NCBI GenBank assembly: GCA_021299635.1
Contig: JAJTFA010000002.1
Span: 185,110 to 249,109, forward strand
DNA from: Sphingobacteriales bacterium
Lineage (GTDB): Bacteria; Bacteroidota; Bacteroidia; UKL13-3
Length of the DNA: 64,000 nucleotides
Reading direction: 5' to 3'
The position numbers were made by a program, and so were the translations under genes. How positions within the stretch are numbered: the first letter of the stretch is position 1; the number at the start of each line of letters is the position of its first letter. Below are positions 1 through 8,871 of the stretch, piece after piece. Below the pieces are notes generated by a model that was given only the letters and a program-made list of their open reading frames with translations, ran no database searches and was not told the origin of the DNA.

Positions 1-2316
1 ATGTTTTCGCTACAACAGCCAATACAAATGCGGTTTAATGAATTGATGACATCTGCTAAAACCGATGTGGTAGTTAAACTGTATGGCAATGATTTATCTA
101 CCCTTACAAAAAAGGCAGATGAAATTGCTGCAATTGCATTGCGAATTGATGGCACAGGTGATGTACAAGTGCAGAAGGTGGAGGGGTTGCCACAAATACA
201 GATAGAATATAATCGGTCTCAGTTAGCCAATTATGGTATAACCGTGCAGGAGGTTAATGATGCAATTCAAACTTCTTATGCGGGCAAAAAAGCAGGGGTA
301 ATTTTTGAAGATGATCGCAGGTTTGATTTGATGGTGCGTTTTGCAGAGCCTTATCGCAGCAGGATTGAAAGCCTCAACGATTTGATGATTACAACCCAAA
401 ACGGTCAGCAAATACCTCTTAAGGAAGTAGCAACAATAGAAATCAAGAATGGTCCGGCAGAAATTGCAAGAGACAATACCAAGCGCAGAATAAATATTGG
501 TTTTAATGCCAGAGGAAGAGATGTGGCAGGTATTGTATATGAATTGCAAAGCAAAGTAAACGCTCAGGTAACATTACCGGCCGGTTACAGTCTGCACTAT
601 GGCGGACAGTTTGAAAATTTGGCTCATGCTACCAAAAGACTCAGCATTGTGTTGCCTATTGCGTTAATAGTTATTTTCTTTTTACTATACCTTAGTTTTC
701 ATTCACTCAAACAATGTTTACTTATTTTTTCTGCTATTCCATTGGCAGCAGTAGGCGGGGTGGTTTCGCTGTGGCTGCGTGATATGCCTTTTAGTATTTC
801 TGCCGGTGTTGGTTTCATCGCACTTTTTGGAGTAGCAGTGCTTAATGGTATTGTTCTTATTGGCTATCTAAACCAATTGCAAATGCAGGGCTATGATGAT
901 GTGATGACTCGAATACATAAGGCGCTTGATGAGCGTTTCCGCCCGGTGATTATGACGGCCCTGGTAGCCTCACTTGGTTTCTTGCCAATGGCCTTATCTC
1001 ATGGTGCCGGTGCCGAAGTGCAAAAGCCACTTGCTACGGTAGTTGTTGGAGGTCTCATCACCTCCACACTTCTTACTTTACTAGTGCTGCCGGTATTGTA
1101 TTATATCACCCATCGTTCCAGAAAACTAAAAGTAAGCAAAGCAATACTTGTGCTATTTTTATTCATTATTCCTGCTCTTACGCAAGCTCAAAACGAGTCG
1201 CCAACTATCGATTTTTGTGTTAAACGGGCGCTGCAGTACCATCCTTCATTGAAGGCTGCAGTAAAGTTTATTGAAGAACAGAAAGGTGCAAAGAAAGCAG
1301 CATTTAATCCGCCCACATTAGATATTCTGATACAATCTCCTACCGGAAAGGATTACAGACCTTCAATACTTCAAACCATTGATTTTCCTTTGGTTTATGC
1401 AAGACAAATACAAGCAGCCGGTGCTGCTGTTGAGGCAGCTGTTATACAGCAACAGTTGGCAGAGATAATTTTAATTAGGGCAGTGAAAGAGGCATACAAT
1501 GAGTGGCTGTATGAATATGAAAGAGTGCAGGATTTGCAATTGCAAGACAGTCTATTCTTTATGATGAGTGCAGCATCAGCCAAGCGATATACGGGAGGCG
1601 ATATTGCATTGCTTGAGCGTATGAATGCTGAAGCAGCTTATGCCATCATCCATCAAGAACTTATTGTTTCTGAAACACTCATGAAAAATGCAGGTATACG
1701 GTTACAGGCCATTACAGGATTAACGCAATTGGCTAGGCCTCCTGTAAGTCAATCAAAGTCACAAACTGACAGCTCATGGCTATACTCAGCAAACGATAAA
1801 CATCCGGTTATTCAATTGCAGGATGCACTCATTCGTTCTAATGAGAAGGAACATAGTGCAGCGTGCTGGCGCATGGCCCCCGGATTATCTTTTGGATATT
1901 TTAATCAGGCAGATGGCAATTTGCCCAATACTTATCGCTGGCAATTTGGTTTGCGTGTACCTGTTTTGTTTTGGGGATATAGCGGGAAAATTGCCGAATC
2001 AAAAGCCCGACTGGAAAAGAATCGTATCGAAAGGTCTTACTTGCTCATAAAACAAAATACAGAAGTAACAGAAGCAATGAACCAACTGCACGCTTCTGAG
2101 AAAACATTGCAGTATTATGAAACAACTGGATTGAAGCAAGCTGAGGAGTTGAGGCGCATAGCGGCTAAAAGTCTCGCTTCTGGCGAAATTGGTTTTACTG
2201 TTTATGCAAATGGGATGGAGCGTGCAGGTCGAATAAGAATAGCCTATCTGGAGGCACTTAAAAACTATAATCAATCCGTATATCAGTTAGAATTTTTAAA
2301 AGCATTAGTAAAATGA
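1..2316 (+). CDS. CusA/CzcA-type RND metal efflux pump fused to a TolC-like outer-membrane factor (5'-truncated)
   Basis: The gene runs in from upstream; the first ATG of the window is an internal methionine. Residues 1-370 match the second half of a heavy-metal RND pump: a periplasmic porter region opening near QPIQMR, then hydrophobic segments (about 213-232, 238-257, 263-290, 313-333, 340-368) around the sequence FRPVIMTALVASLGFLPMAL. Residues 375-397 form a basic then hydrophobic stretch ending TQAQ that resembles a signal peptide. Residues 400-771 are a TolC/CzcC-like helical outer-membrane factor. The pump would drive proton-coupled export of cations such as Cu, Ag, Co, Zn or Cd. Fusions of this kind are known in Bacteroidota. 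By comparison with CusA, about 670 N-terminal residues lie outside the window. The adaptor gene overlaps the stop by four bases (ATGA), so the two are translationally coupled. The metal cannot be told from this half. Confidence 0.9.
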   Translation: MFSLQQPIQMRFNELMTSAKTDVVVKLYGNDLSTLTKKADEIAAIALRIDGTGDVQVQKVEGLPQIQIEYNRSQLANYGITVQEVNDAIQTSYAGKKAGVIFEDDRRFDLMVRFAEPYRSRIESLNDLMITTQNGQQIPLKEVATIEIKNGPAEIARDNTKRRINIGFNARGRDVAGIVYELQSKVNAQVTLPAGYSLHYGGQFENLAHATKRLSIVLPIALIVIFFLLYLSFHSLKQCLLIFSAIPLAAVGGVVSLWLRDMPFSISAGVGFIALFGVAVLNGIVLIGYLNQLQMQGYDDVMTRIHKALDERFRPVIMTALVASLGFLPMALSHGAGAEVQKPLATVVVGGLITSTLLTLLVLPVLYYITHRSRKLKVSKAILVLFLFIIPALTQAQNESPTIDFCVKRALQYHPSLKAAVKFIEEQKGAKKAAFNPPTLDILIQSPTGKDYRPSILQTIDFPLVYARQIQAAGAAVEAAVIQQQLAEIILIRAVKEAYNEWLYEYERVQDLQLQDSLFFMMSAASAKRYTGGDIALLERMNAEAAYAIIHQELIVSETLMKNAGIRLQAITGLTQLARPPVSQSKSQTDSSWLYSANDKHPVIQLQDALIRSNEKEHSAACWRMAPGLSFGYFNQADGNLPNTYRWQFGLRVPVLFWGYSGKIAESKARLEKNRIERSYLLIKQNTEVTEAMNQLHASEKTLQYYETTGLKQAEELRRIAAKSLASGEIGFTVYANGMERAGRIRIAYLEALKNYNQSVYQLEFLKALVK

Positions 2317-3455
2317 AAAACATAATTTATATCTCCATATGTATCTTCCTCTTGGTAGCCTGCAACAATGCAGAAAAGCCCACCGATGTTGGTCAAAGCG
2401 ATTCGATAGCGCCAAAAATTACCATCGAAGAGGATCGTTTAAAATTGTTGGGTATTGAAAGTTGCCCTGTTATGATGTCTGAAGTAAATACTACAGTTAA
2501 CTCTCCCGGAAAGGTTGTAATCCTCTCTCAGTATCAATCTTCCGTTACGCCCCGCATTAACGGAACAGTTGAAAAAATTATGGTACTCGAAGGACAAAAA
2601 ATACAGAAAGGCCAATTGCTGCTCACCATTAGCAGCAATGAATTTATACAGTTGCAGGAAACTTTTCTAACCACGCGCAGTGAGTTAGAATTTATCAAGG
2701 CTGATTTTGATCGTCAAAGAAAACTTCGTGAAGAGAATGTTATTGGCGAAAAGGATTTTCAATTGATAAAAGCCAAGTATCAAACATTACAGGCGCGCAT
2801 GCGTGCTGCCGAGGCAAACCTCCGAATGCTCAATATGGATATGAAAAAACTTGCAGACGAAGGTGAAATTTCTCCTTATCTAGAGATTTATGCACCCATC
2901 AGCGGATATTTGCTCACGCTTCCTTCTACTATTGGTATGAGCGCCACAGCTACAACAGAGTTGGCACACATTATCAGCTTGGATAAACTACATGCCGATA
3001 TTTTTGTGTATGAAAAAGATATTGACCAAGTGTTAGAAGAGCAGGAAGTAGATATTGAATTTGTAAATCAATCTATTCCAAAAACCAAGGGAAGGGTTGA
3101 ATTTATTGGCAGAGGAATTGATCCGGTAAAGAGAACGATTGTTGTGCATGCAGTTTTTCTTTCGCCTAAAGGAAATGTACTTCCGGATATGACCTTAAAG
3201 GCAACTTTTAAAGGCGCCAGAAGTATGCAGCTCACCATTCCATCTGCAGCCGTGATAAGGGATGGAAATGCAGAGTACGTTTACGTAAAGCAGGCAAATA
3301 ATGCATTTATGCGTGCGGATATAACCATTAAAGGAGGCGATGATGATACGGTATTTATTGAGCCAACTGCACAACTGAAAGAAGGAACAAACGTAGTTTG
3401 TAAAGGGAGTTTACTGATTGATGGAGCGATGAAAAAAGATGGAATGGAAGAATAA
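2313..3455 (+). CDS. RND efflux periplasmic adaptor (CusB/CzcB type) lipoprotein
   Basis: This 380-residue membrane-fusion protein bridges the inner-membrane pump and the outer-membrane factor encoded just upstream. Residues 1-17 are a lipoprotein signal ending in LLVAC, so Cys17 should be lipidated. Next come the first lipoyl/barrel-sandwich half (about 70-115, VTPRINGTVEKIMVLEGQ), an alpha-helical hairpin (about 118-180), the second barrel half (about 195-225, IYAPISGYLL), a beta-barrel domain and a membrane-proximal domain. The length is normal for CusB-like adaptors. No His/Met-rich metal-binding N-terminus is visible. The start codon overlaps the pump stop codon, which supports one operon and one tripartite complex. 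Confidence 0.9.
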   Translation: MKNIIYISICIFLLVACNNAEKPTDVGQSDSIAPKITIEEDRLKLLGIESCPVMMSEVNTTVNSPGKVVILSQYQSSVTPRINGTVEKIMVLEGQKIQKGQLLLTISSNEFIQLQETFLTTRSELEFIKADFDRQRKLREENVIGEKDFQLIKAKYQTLQARMRAAEANLRMLNMDMKKLADEGEISPYLEIYAPISGYLLTLPSTIGMSATATTELAHIISLDKLHADIFVYEKDIDQVLEEQEVDIEFVNQSIPKTKGRVEFIGRGIDPVKRTIVVHAVFLSPKGNVLPDMTLKATFKGARSMQLTIPSAAVIRDGNAEYVYVKQANNAFMRADITIKGGDDDTVFIEPTAQLKEGTNVVCKGSLLIDGAMKKDGMEE

Positions 3456-3508
3456 AGTAAAACTCTGTAGTAGCGTCAGGCTGTTGGCATAATCGTTTTA
3501 TGAGATAT

Positions 3509-3536
3509 ATATAATGGGAGTTTTAAACCATTATAT
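3509..3536. repeat. AT-rich inverted repeat after the efflux operon
   Basis: Perfect 9-bp arms (ATATAATGG and CCATTATAT) are separated by 10 bases and lie 54 bp after the adaptor stop. The arm ends in CCATTATATTCAC without a T-run, so this is a weak candidate for the operon terminator; it may be a protein-binding site or chance. Confidence 0.3.
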
Positions 3537-3697
3537 TCACTCAATTGAATGATATATACCTCCACAATGCAACTTTAGAGTCTTTCGGTTTTCAATCTGT
3601 TTTTACAGCTAACAAAAGAGATGGACCTAAGGCTAATCGATTTATTTATTTTTATAGAAAGGAAAATTCAGCCTATATCCAAATCAATTCATCCTAA
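3527..3697 (+). pseudogene. Protein-like open frame without a good start (possible gene remnant)
   Basis: After an in-frame TAA at 3524 the frame stays open for 56 codons to TAA at 3695-3697. Its residues look like real protein (for example LESFGFQSVFTAN and RFIYFYRKENSAYIQINSS), but there is no ATG, only a TTG at 3545. It overlaps the apaG stop on the other strand by 14 bp. It could be the 3' scar of a lost gene, a small TTG-started peptide gene, or chance in a 228-bp spacer. I recognise no family. Confidence 0.2.
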
Positions 3698-4079
3698 AAG
3701 GCGCGATTAGGGCAAAGCGGGGAATACGCACCTCAAAAAGTTTACCATCTATTTGTCTTTCCATCAGGTAAGTTCCATGCATGGTGCCAATATCAGAAAT
3801 TAAATTGCATCCCGACACATAAGAATGGCTTTCTCCGGGTTCAAGAACGGGTTGCTGGCCTACAACTCCTTCGCCTTCTACTTCGCTTTTTTCAAAAGCA
3901 ATATCATTTATATACCAATGTCTGCGAAGCAACTTTACCGTAAAATCTCCATGGTTCTCAATGGTTATGCGATAGGCAAACATATGACCCTCTGACGAGC
4001 CTGATAGGCGGTCGTTCTGATAGGCTGTTTCAACCGTAATTTTTACGTCATGGGTTATTGCTGTAGGCATAATCTTCAT
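3684..4079 (-). CDS. apaG: ApaG family protein
   Basis: At 131 residues this has the usual ApaG length and shows its core: the beta-strand run ITIENHGDFTVKLLRRHW, the glycine-rich VEGEGVVGQQPVLEPGE (about residues 67-83) and the C-terminal MHGTYLM...IPRFALIAP. The fold is an immunoglobulin-like (FN3-type) beta-sandwich. The biochemical role is not settled; it has been linked to Co/Mg homeostasis in enterobacteria, and related domains occur in eukaryotic F-box proteins. It is probably monocistronic, because genes on both sides are on the other strand. A second ATG three codons in (MPTAITHD) is an equally good start. A TAACTTTG box lies about 40 bp upstream. Confidence 0.85.
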   Translation of the reverse strand: MKIMPTAITHDVKITVETAYQNDRLSGSSEGHMFAYRITIENHGDFTVKLLRRHWYINDIAFEKSEVEGEGVVGQQPVLEPGESHSYVSGCNLISDIGTMHGTYLMERQIDGKLFEVRIPRFALIAPFRMN

Positions 4080-4117
4080 AAAAGCGAATCGAATTACGAC
4101 AAACTTTGCCCCAATTC

Positions 4118-4125
4118 CAAAGTTA
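4118..4125 (-). promoter_or_regulatory. Candidate -7 box for apaG
   Basis: Read on the minus strand this is TAACTTTG, a full match to the Bacteroidota -7 consensus TAnnTTTG, 38 bp before the apaG ATG. I see no TTG at the proper -33 spacing, so it is only a half-match. Confidence 0.35.
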
Positions 4126-4180
4126 TTGTAAGGAAAATTTCCTTCGCGTTATTGCAAATTCAGCTCGGACTAAGCACACC

Positions 4181-4188
4181 TAAGTTTG
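4181..4188 (+). promoter_or_regulatory. Candidate -7 box for the LpxH-like/glycosyltransferase pair
   Basis: TAAGTTTG matches TAnnTTTG and would give a leader of about 90 bases before the ATG at 4285. The nearest upstream TTG (4152-4154) is 26 bp away, longer than the usual ~19 bp, so support is partial. Confidence 0.3.
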
Positions 4189-4284
4189 TTTAACATTCCC
4201 TTCACAATCAGATAGCATTGTGCTAACCTGTTGCTAACACGGGCTTTATAAGCCGAACAGAATTTTGTGAAACCCAATAAAAGA

Positions 4285-5130
4285 ATGAGCAAACGCAAGT
4301 TAAAGCTGGCCGTATTATCTGATATACACCTGGGCACCATAGGGTGCAGAGCTACAGCAGTTAATCAGTATCTTAAATCAATCGATCCTGAAATTCTTGT
4401 TTTAAATGGCGATATAATTGATATGTGGCAGTTTAAAAAGCGATACTGGCCAGAGTCTCATATGAAAGTGGTGCAGCGCATATTTAAAATGATGGCCAAT
4501 GGTACACGGGTATTTTATCTTACTGGAAATCATGACGAGATGCTGCGAAAATTCACTGATTTTAAATTAGGGAATCTGGAGTTGCGCGATAAACTGGTGT
4601 TGAATCTTGATGGAAAAAAAGCATGGATTTTTCATGGCGATGTATTTGATATTACCATGAAGAGAAGCAAGTGGCTGGCTAAACTTGGTGCAGTGGGGTA
4701 TGATACTCTTATTTGGATTAATACCATTGTAAATGGTGTTTCTGAAAAGATGGGAAAGGGTAGAGTTTCGCTTTCAAAAAAAGTGAAAAATAGTGTCAAG
4801 CAAGCCATTAAGTTTATTGATGATTTTGAGCAAACTGCTATTGATATGGCTATTTACCATGAATATGATTATGTAGTATGCGGGCATATCCATCAACCTG
4901 CCAAGCGTTTATATGTGAATGAAAATGCTCAGACGCTCTATCTGAATTCCGGAGATTGGATTGAAAATCTAACGGCACTTGAATATCATAATGGAGAATG
5001 GGTAATTTATCATCATCCGGAGAAGCACGAAGAATATGTTATGGAAGAGGATGAATTGATGGTGAAACTTCCATCCATGCAGCGCATGTATGAGTTAATC
5101 ACTACTCGCCAAGTTGCATTCAATACCTGA
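4285..5130 (+). CDS. UDP-2,3-diacylglucosamine diphosphatase-like metallophosphoesterase (LpxH-like)
   Basis: This is a calcineurin-type phosphoesterase with the complete metal-site series, numbered from the ATG at 4285: SDIHLG (D13, H15), NGDIIDMW (D43), GNHD (N82, H83, D84), FHGD (H117) and GHIHQP (H201, H203). The spacing and the RYWPE region after NGD match the LpxH-like clade that hydrolyses UDP-2,3-diacylglucosamine to lipid X in lipid A synthesis at the inner membrane. A longer form starting at GTG 4267 is possible; I prefer the ATG, seven codons in, because the core fold begins directly after it. The glycosyltransferase gene starts 17 bp after the stop, so the two probably share a transcript. 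The lipid A role is inferred from family; other pyrophosphatase substrates are possible. Confidence 0.8.
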   Translation: MSKRKLKLAVLSDIHLGTIGCRATAVNQYLKSIDPEILVLNGDIIDMWQFKKRYWPESHMKVVQRIFKMMANGTRVFYLTGNHDEMLRKFTDFKLGNLELRDKLVLNLDGKKAWIFHGDVFDITMKRSKWLAKLGAVGYDTLIWINTIVNGVSEKMGKGRVSLSKKVKNSVKQAIKFIDDFEQTAIDMAIYHEYDYVVCGHIHQPAKRLYVNENAQTLYLNSGDWIENLTALEYHNGEWVIYHHPEKHEEYVMEEDELMVKLPSMQRMYELITTRQVAFNT

Positions 5131-5146
5131 TTTATTTTATGACATC

Positions 5147-6154
5147 ATGAAAATACTATTCGCCATACAGGCTACAGGTAATGGACACATCAGCAGGGCA
5201 AGAGAGGTATTGCCATACTTGCTCAGGCACGGAGATGTTGATGTATTAACCAGCGGAAGGCAAGCTGAAGTGACGCTGCCTGTTCTTATTAAATATAAGC
5301 ACAGGGGTGTTGGCTATACTTTTGGCAAAAACGGAGGCGTTGATATCATTGATTCTATAAAGCATTTTAGGCCATTCCATTTTATCAAAGATGTTTTTAG
5401 CTTTCCTATTCAACAATATGATTTGGTTATAAATGATTTTGAACCGGTAACAGCATGGGCGTGCATGTTAAAAGGTAAACCATGTATTGCTTTAAGTCAT
5501 CAGTCAGCATTTTTATCAGCGAAAACGCCAAGGCCTGCAAAAAAAGACGCATTTGCAGAAACGGTCTTTAAGCATTACGCACCTTCAACTATGCAATACG
5601 GATTTCATTTTAAGCCATATGATCATTTCATTTTTACTCCTATTATAAGAAAAGATATAAGAAGACTGGAGCCTTCAAATCAAAACCATATCACCGTTTA
5701 TCTGCCCGCACACGAGGATGCTTGCTTAATTCCTCACTTTGTTAAGCAAAAAGACGTAATGTGGCATGTTTTTTCAAAGCATAGTAAACGTGCATATACG
5801 ATGGAGAATGTTCAAGTGAAACCCATAACGAGTGAAGCTTTTACCGAAAGTTTAGCAGCTGGTAGCGGGTTACTAACAGCAGGAGGTTTTGAGAGTCCGG
5901 CAGAAGCTATTTATCTGCGTAAAAAAGTGTTGGCCGTACCTATGCATAATCAGTATGAGCAATTATGCAATGCAGAAGCTATGAAAGATATAGGTGTAAC
6001 GGTGGTTAAGAAAATCGACAACTCATTTGGCTCACACCTCAATAGTTGGTTAAAATACGCCACAGCACCGGCTATTCAATATGCCGATCATACAGAAAGA
6101 ATTATTGAGCAACTGATTTCTGATTATTCGCGCAAATGGATATTTGCTGTTTAA
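5147..6154 (+). CDS. Glycosyltransferase of the MJ1255/UGT-like GT-B type
   Basis: From ATG 5147 the protein has 335 residues and opens MKILFAIQATGNGHISRAREV, the N-terminal signature of GT-B enzymes related to MJ1255 and MurG-like transferases (G-x-GH-x-SR). The second domain carries LLTAGGFESPAEAIYLRKKVLAVPMHNQYEQ (residues around 250-280; the donor-binding GGF-S-x-EA and P-x-x-x-QYEQ motifs). It most likely transfers a nucleotide-activated sugar to a lipid or cell-surface acceptor; the exact donor and acceptor are unknown. Pairing with an LpxH-like phosphoesterase recurs in Bacteroidota and suggests an envelope glycolipid role. An in-frame ATG 33 bp earlier would overlap the previous gene and adds an unconserved stretch. 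It converges with the GT2 gene with a 4-bp overlap at the 3' ends. Confidence 0.75.
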   Translation: MKILFAIQATGNGHISRAREVLPYLLRHGDVDVLTSGRQAEVTLPVLIKYKHRGVGYTFGKNGGVDIIDSIKHFRPFHFIKDVFSFPIQQYDLVINDFEPVTAWACMLKGKPCIALSHQSAFLSAKTPRPAKKDAFAETVFKHYAPSTMQYGFHFKPYDHFIFTPIIRKDIRRLEPSNQNHITVYLPAHEDACLIPHFVKQKDVMWHVFSKHSKRAYTMENVQVKPITSEAFTESLAAGSGLLTAGGFESPAEAIYLRKKVLAVPMHNQYEQLCNAEAMKDIGVTVVKKIDNSFGSHLNSWLKYATAPAIQYADHTERIIEQLISDYSRKWIFAV

Positions 6155-8112
6155 TTTCCCAGATTTGCTATGCCGTTCAGAATAATTGAAAGGTCTTTCC
6201 CTGTATTATAATCCCTGGCATACATAAAGTTTATTTTATTTAGTGCCGCCTCATTTATATCGCGGTTGTGATAAGCATCCATTGGCGTAAGCACATTTTT
6301 TTTCAGTTTAGGAAGCGTGGTATTGGCTGAATGGCTTACGTATCCCACCCATGTTTTGTCTCCTATAAGCACAGATAAGATATTGCTTAGAAAGTTTAAG
6401 CGTTTTTTTACAACAGGTAGTAATACAGGTAAAAGTGGAAGAAAACATAAAGACAGTAATACATCCAATATTCTTTTTTTGCGCAATTGTAAAGAGTTGT
6501 TGAGCGCAAGGCTAATCTCAAGGGTATAAAAATCTCCCTGAGTATTTTTGCTGTTACTGCCAATGATAAACAAACTTTCTTCCGGTACAATTTTAAACTG
6601 AATATCAGGCCTGCGTATTTGCCCCATCCAGTTAATAATTTGATGTGCAGAAATATCGCGAGAACAAAAGATGATTTCCTCTACCTTAAATAAATCAACC
6701 ACATCTGCAAGGTTTTCTGTTGTTCCTAAATAATAGGCATCAAATGTTTGTGGCTTACTTATGCTAATATATCCTGCAAAGTCACAGGATGCTTTTACCT
6801 TCATCAGCAAGTCGTGTACACGTGCCACCTCCTCACTGCTTCCCACAATAATGGTTTTAGTGGCAGTTTCCATGGTGAGGCTAAGCTTTTTATATTGAAT
6901 AGCATACCACCACAATCGGTTTAGATAAGCTGCAATAGCACCCCAGGCAGCACCAAATAAAATGAGTGCTCTAGAGAAACGATATCCTTCAGGTACAAAT
7001 GCGTAAAAAACAGCAATGCTAATTGTGCCATAAAATACGCCACGTAGTACGGATGAAAAAGAGGGTGTTTTATCATAAGCACCACTTATGTATAAACCTG
7101 CAAGCCAAAGCAGGGTATATACAATGCCATTCACTTTCATAAATGCATGCGGATATTGTATGCCTTCACCAAACCTTACCTGCTGTGCCCAGTATAATTG
7201 TATCACATACATACCTGCATAAATCAACAAGGCATCGGCAAGTGGTTTAAGCATATTTTTAGTAAACCGCATAAGCAATGAAAGCGCAGCTCTGATATAA
7301 ATAGCGAGATTAATAAGAAAACCAAAAGTGGCTGCATGTTTTTGAGAATAGTGTTTGCGGGCAAACGTTATCATGGCGCGGTAAAACACAAATACATAAT
7401 TGATACTTGATTTTTTTGTGCTTTCGCCCTTATAATGGATAATGGTGGTATGCGGATAATAGTAGTTTTTAAAACCACCCAACGTTATACGGTAACTCAA
7501 ATCAATGTCTTCGCCATACATAAAATAATCCTCATCTAGCAGGCCTATTTTATCCAGAACCGATTTTCGAAGCATCATGAATGCTCCTGCAAGCACATCT
7601 ACACTGTTTATCGCATCATTATTTAAGTAACCCAAGTGATAACGGCCAAATCGCTTGGACTTAGGAAAAACCGAAGACAAGCCAAACATTTTGTAAAATG
7701 CAACTTCTGGTGTTGGCAAACCTCTTTTAGATTCAGGCAGAAAATGCCCTTTTCCATCTATCATTTTTACTCCTGCGGCTCCGGCATCAGGAGTTTGATC
7801 CATAAATTGAAGCACCTTTCTGAAACAGTCTTCCTCCACAACCGTGTCCGGATTTAATAGCAACACATATTCGCCCTTACTTTCTCGTATGGCTTGATTA
7901 TTGGCTTTAGAAAAACCAACATTCTCTTTGTTTTCAATTAATCTTACTTCCGCAAATGTGCGTCTTACCATTTCGCAGCTGCCATCGGCAGAATGATTAT
8001 CTACCACAAGAATTTCTGATTCAATTCCTATAGACGCTTTTCTCACGGCATATAGCGCCTGCTCTAAAAAATAGCGCACATTGTAATTTACTATAACAAC
8101 AGAAAGTTTCAT
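6151..8112 (-). CDS. GT2 glycosyltransferase fused to a membrane and degenerate sugar-phosphotransferase-like region
   Basis: Residues 1-255 are a GT2 (WbbL rhamnosyltransferase-like) domain: SVVIVNYN at the start, VVDNHSADGS at 37-45, LNPD at 86-89 and YGEDIDLSYR at 199-208. Hydrophobic segments follow at about 262-282, 292-310, 328-345, 357-373 and 381-397. Residues 419-510 form a Rossmann-like CoA-binding region (IIVGSSEEVARV), as in WcaJ-type initiating transferases. Residues 544-653 begin KKRILDVLLSL and contain GDKTWVGY, resembling the end of a polyprenyl-phosphate hexose-1-phosphate transferase, but the catalytic R-x-G/KFRSM block and the VGPRP motif are absent. The GT2 part is probably active in polysaccharide or glycolipid synthesis; the tail is probably structural. 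Confidence 0.75.
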   Translation of the reverse strand: MKLSVVIVNYNVRYFLEQALYAVRKASIGIESEILVVDNHSADGSCEMVRRTFAEVRLIENKENVGFSKANNQAIRESKGEYVLLLNPDTVVEEDCFRKVLQFMDQTPDAGAAGVKMIDGKGHFLPESKRGLPTPEVAFYKMFGLSSVFPKSKRFGRYHLGYLNNDAINSVDVLAGAFMMLRKSVLDKIGLLDEDYFMYGEDIDLSYRITLGGFKNYYYPHTTIIHYKGESTKKSSINYVFVFYRAMITFARKHYSQKHAATFGFLINLAIYIRAALSLLMRFTKNMLKPLADALLIYAGMYVIQLYWAQQVRFGEGIQYPHAFMKVNGIVYTLLWLAGLYISGAYDKTPSFSSVLRGVFYGTISIAVFYAFVPEGYRFSRALILFGAAWGAIAAYLNRLWWYAIQYKKLSLTMETATKTIIVGSSEEVARVHDLLMKVKASCDFAGYISISKPQTFDAYYLGTTENLADVVDLFKVEEIIFCSRDISAHQIINWMGQIRRPDIQFKIVPEESLFIIGSNSKNTQGDFYTLEISLALNNSLQLRKKRILDVLLSLCFLPLLPVLLPVVKKRLNFLSNILSVLIGDKTWVGYVSHSANTTLPKLKKNVLTPMDAYHNRDINEAALNKINFMYARDYNTGKDLSIILNGIANLGN

Positions 8113-8251
8113 GCAATAATCGAACGAATATATAAATAGTTAGGCGTTTTGTTATTAGTTCAGGCGTGAAGGGGGTATCAGCCGATACGCGTGTAAAAGC
8201 ATTTTTGGCAGGACTTTTGTATTTTATCTTACTGAACGGATAAACTTATAA

Positions 8252-8857
8252 TTAATGCTGATAGGGTACTCTCAGTGCAATGCTTCGGCCAAGCGTAATT
8301 TCATCCGCATATTCCAGTTCTCCGCCAATGGCAATTCCTCTGGAGATTGTGCTTAGCGAAACCCCCAGATCTTTTAGTTTTTTTGATAAGTAGAACACAG
8401 TGGTATCACCTTCCATGGTTGCGCTTAAGGCCATAATGACTTCCGTGGTATTTTCTTTCTTAATGCGTTCGGTGAGTTTATCAATATGCAGACTATCTGG
8501 CCCAACTCCGTTTGCTGGCGAAATAAGGCCGCCAAGAATATGATAAGTGCCATTAAACTGATTGGTATTTTCAATAGCTATAACATCCCTCAAATCTTCT
8601 ACTACACAAATAAGCTGCTGATTGCGTTTGGCATTATTACAAATATTGCAAACCTCAGTATCGCTAACATTACCGCACCTGCTGCAGTATTTTATTTCTG
8701 TTCTTAGGCGCATAATGGCCTCACCCATTTTTATGGCATCTTGCTCTTGTTGTTTAAGTATAAACAACACCATTCGCATAGCTGACTTTTTGCCAATGCC
8801 GGGAAATTTGGAGAGCTCATTAACGGCTTCTTCTATAAGATGCGAAGGATAATTCAT
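8252..8857 (-). CDS. recR: Recombination protein RecR
   Basis: The 201-residue protein has the full RecR layout: an N-terminal helix-hairpin-helix (LSKFPGIGKKSAMRM, about 15-29), a zinc finger with Cys58, Cys61, Cys70 and Cys73, a Toprim domain (LICVVEDLRDVIAIE, then YHILGGLISP) and the C-terminal Walker-like tail ending LRVPYQH. RecR works with RecF and RecO to load RecA at single-strand gaps. The gene is divergent from the symporter with about 100 bp between the starts. No recF, recO or dnaX is nearby. Confidence 0.95.
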   Translation of the reverse strand: MNYPSHLIEEAVNELSKFPGIGKKSAMRMVLFILKQQEQDAIKMGEAIMRLRTEIKYCSRCGNVSDTEVCNICNNAKRNQQLICVVEDLRDVIAIENTNQFNGTYHILGGLISPANGVGPDSLHIDKLTERIKKENTTEVIMALSATMEGDTTVFYLSKKLKDLGVSLSTISRGIAIGGELEYADEITLGRSIALRVPYQH

Positions 8858-8863
8858 TTACTG

Positions 8864-8871
8864 CAAATGTA
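8864..8871 (-). promoter_or_regulatory. Candidate -7 box for recR
   Basis: On the minus strand the sequence reads TACATTTG, a full TAnnTTTG match. It lies only 6 bp upstream of the recR ATG, so the transcript would be nearly leaderless. No TTG is found at -33. Confidence 0.3.

Noticed and set aside
8113..8251. Possible small gene or RNA between the GT2 gene and recR
   Set aside because: Only a 5-bp repeat GTATC/GATAC is present; no coding frame, terminator or promoter match.
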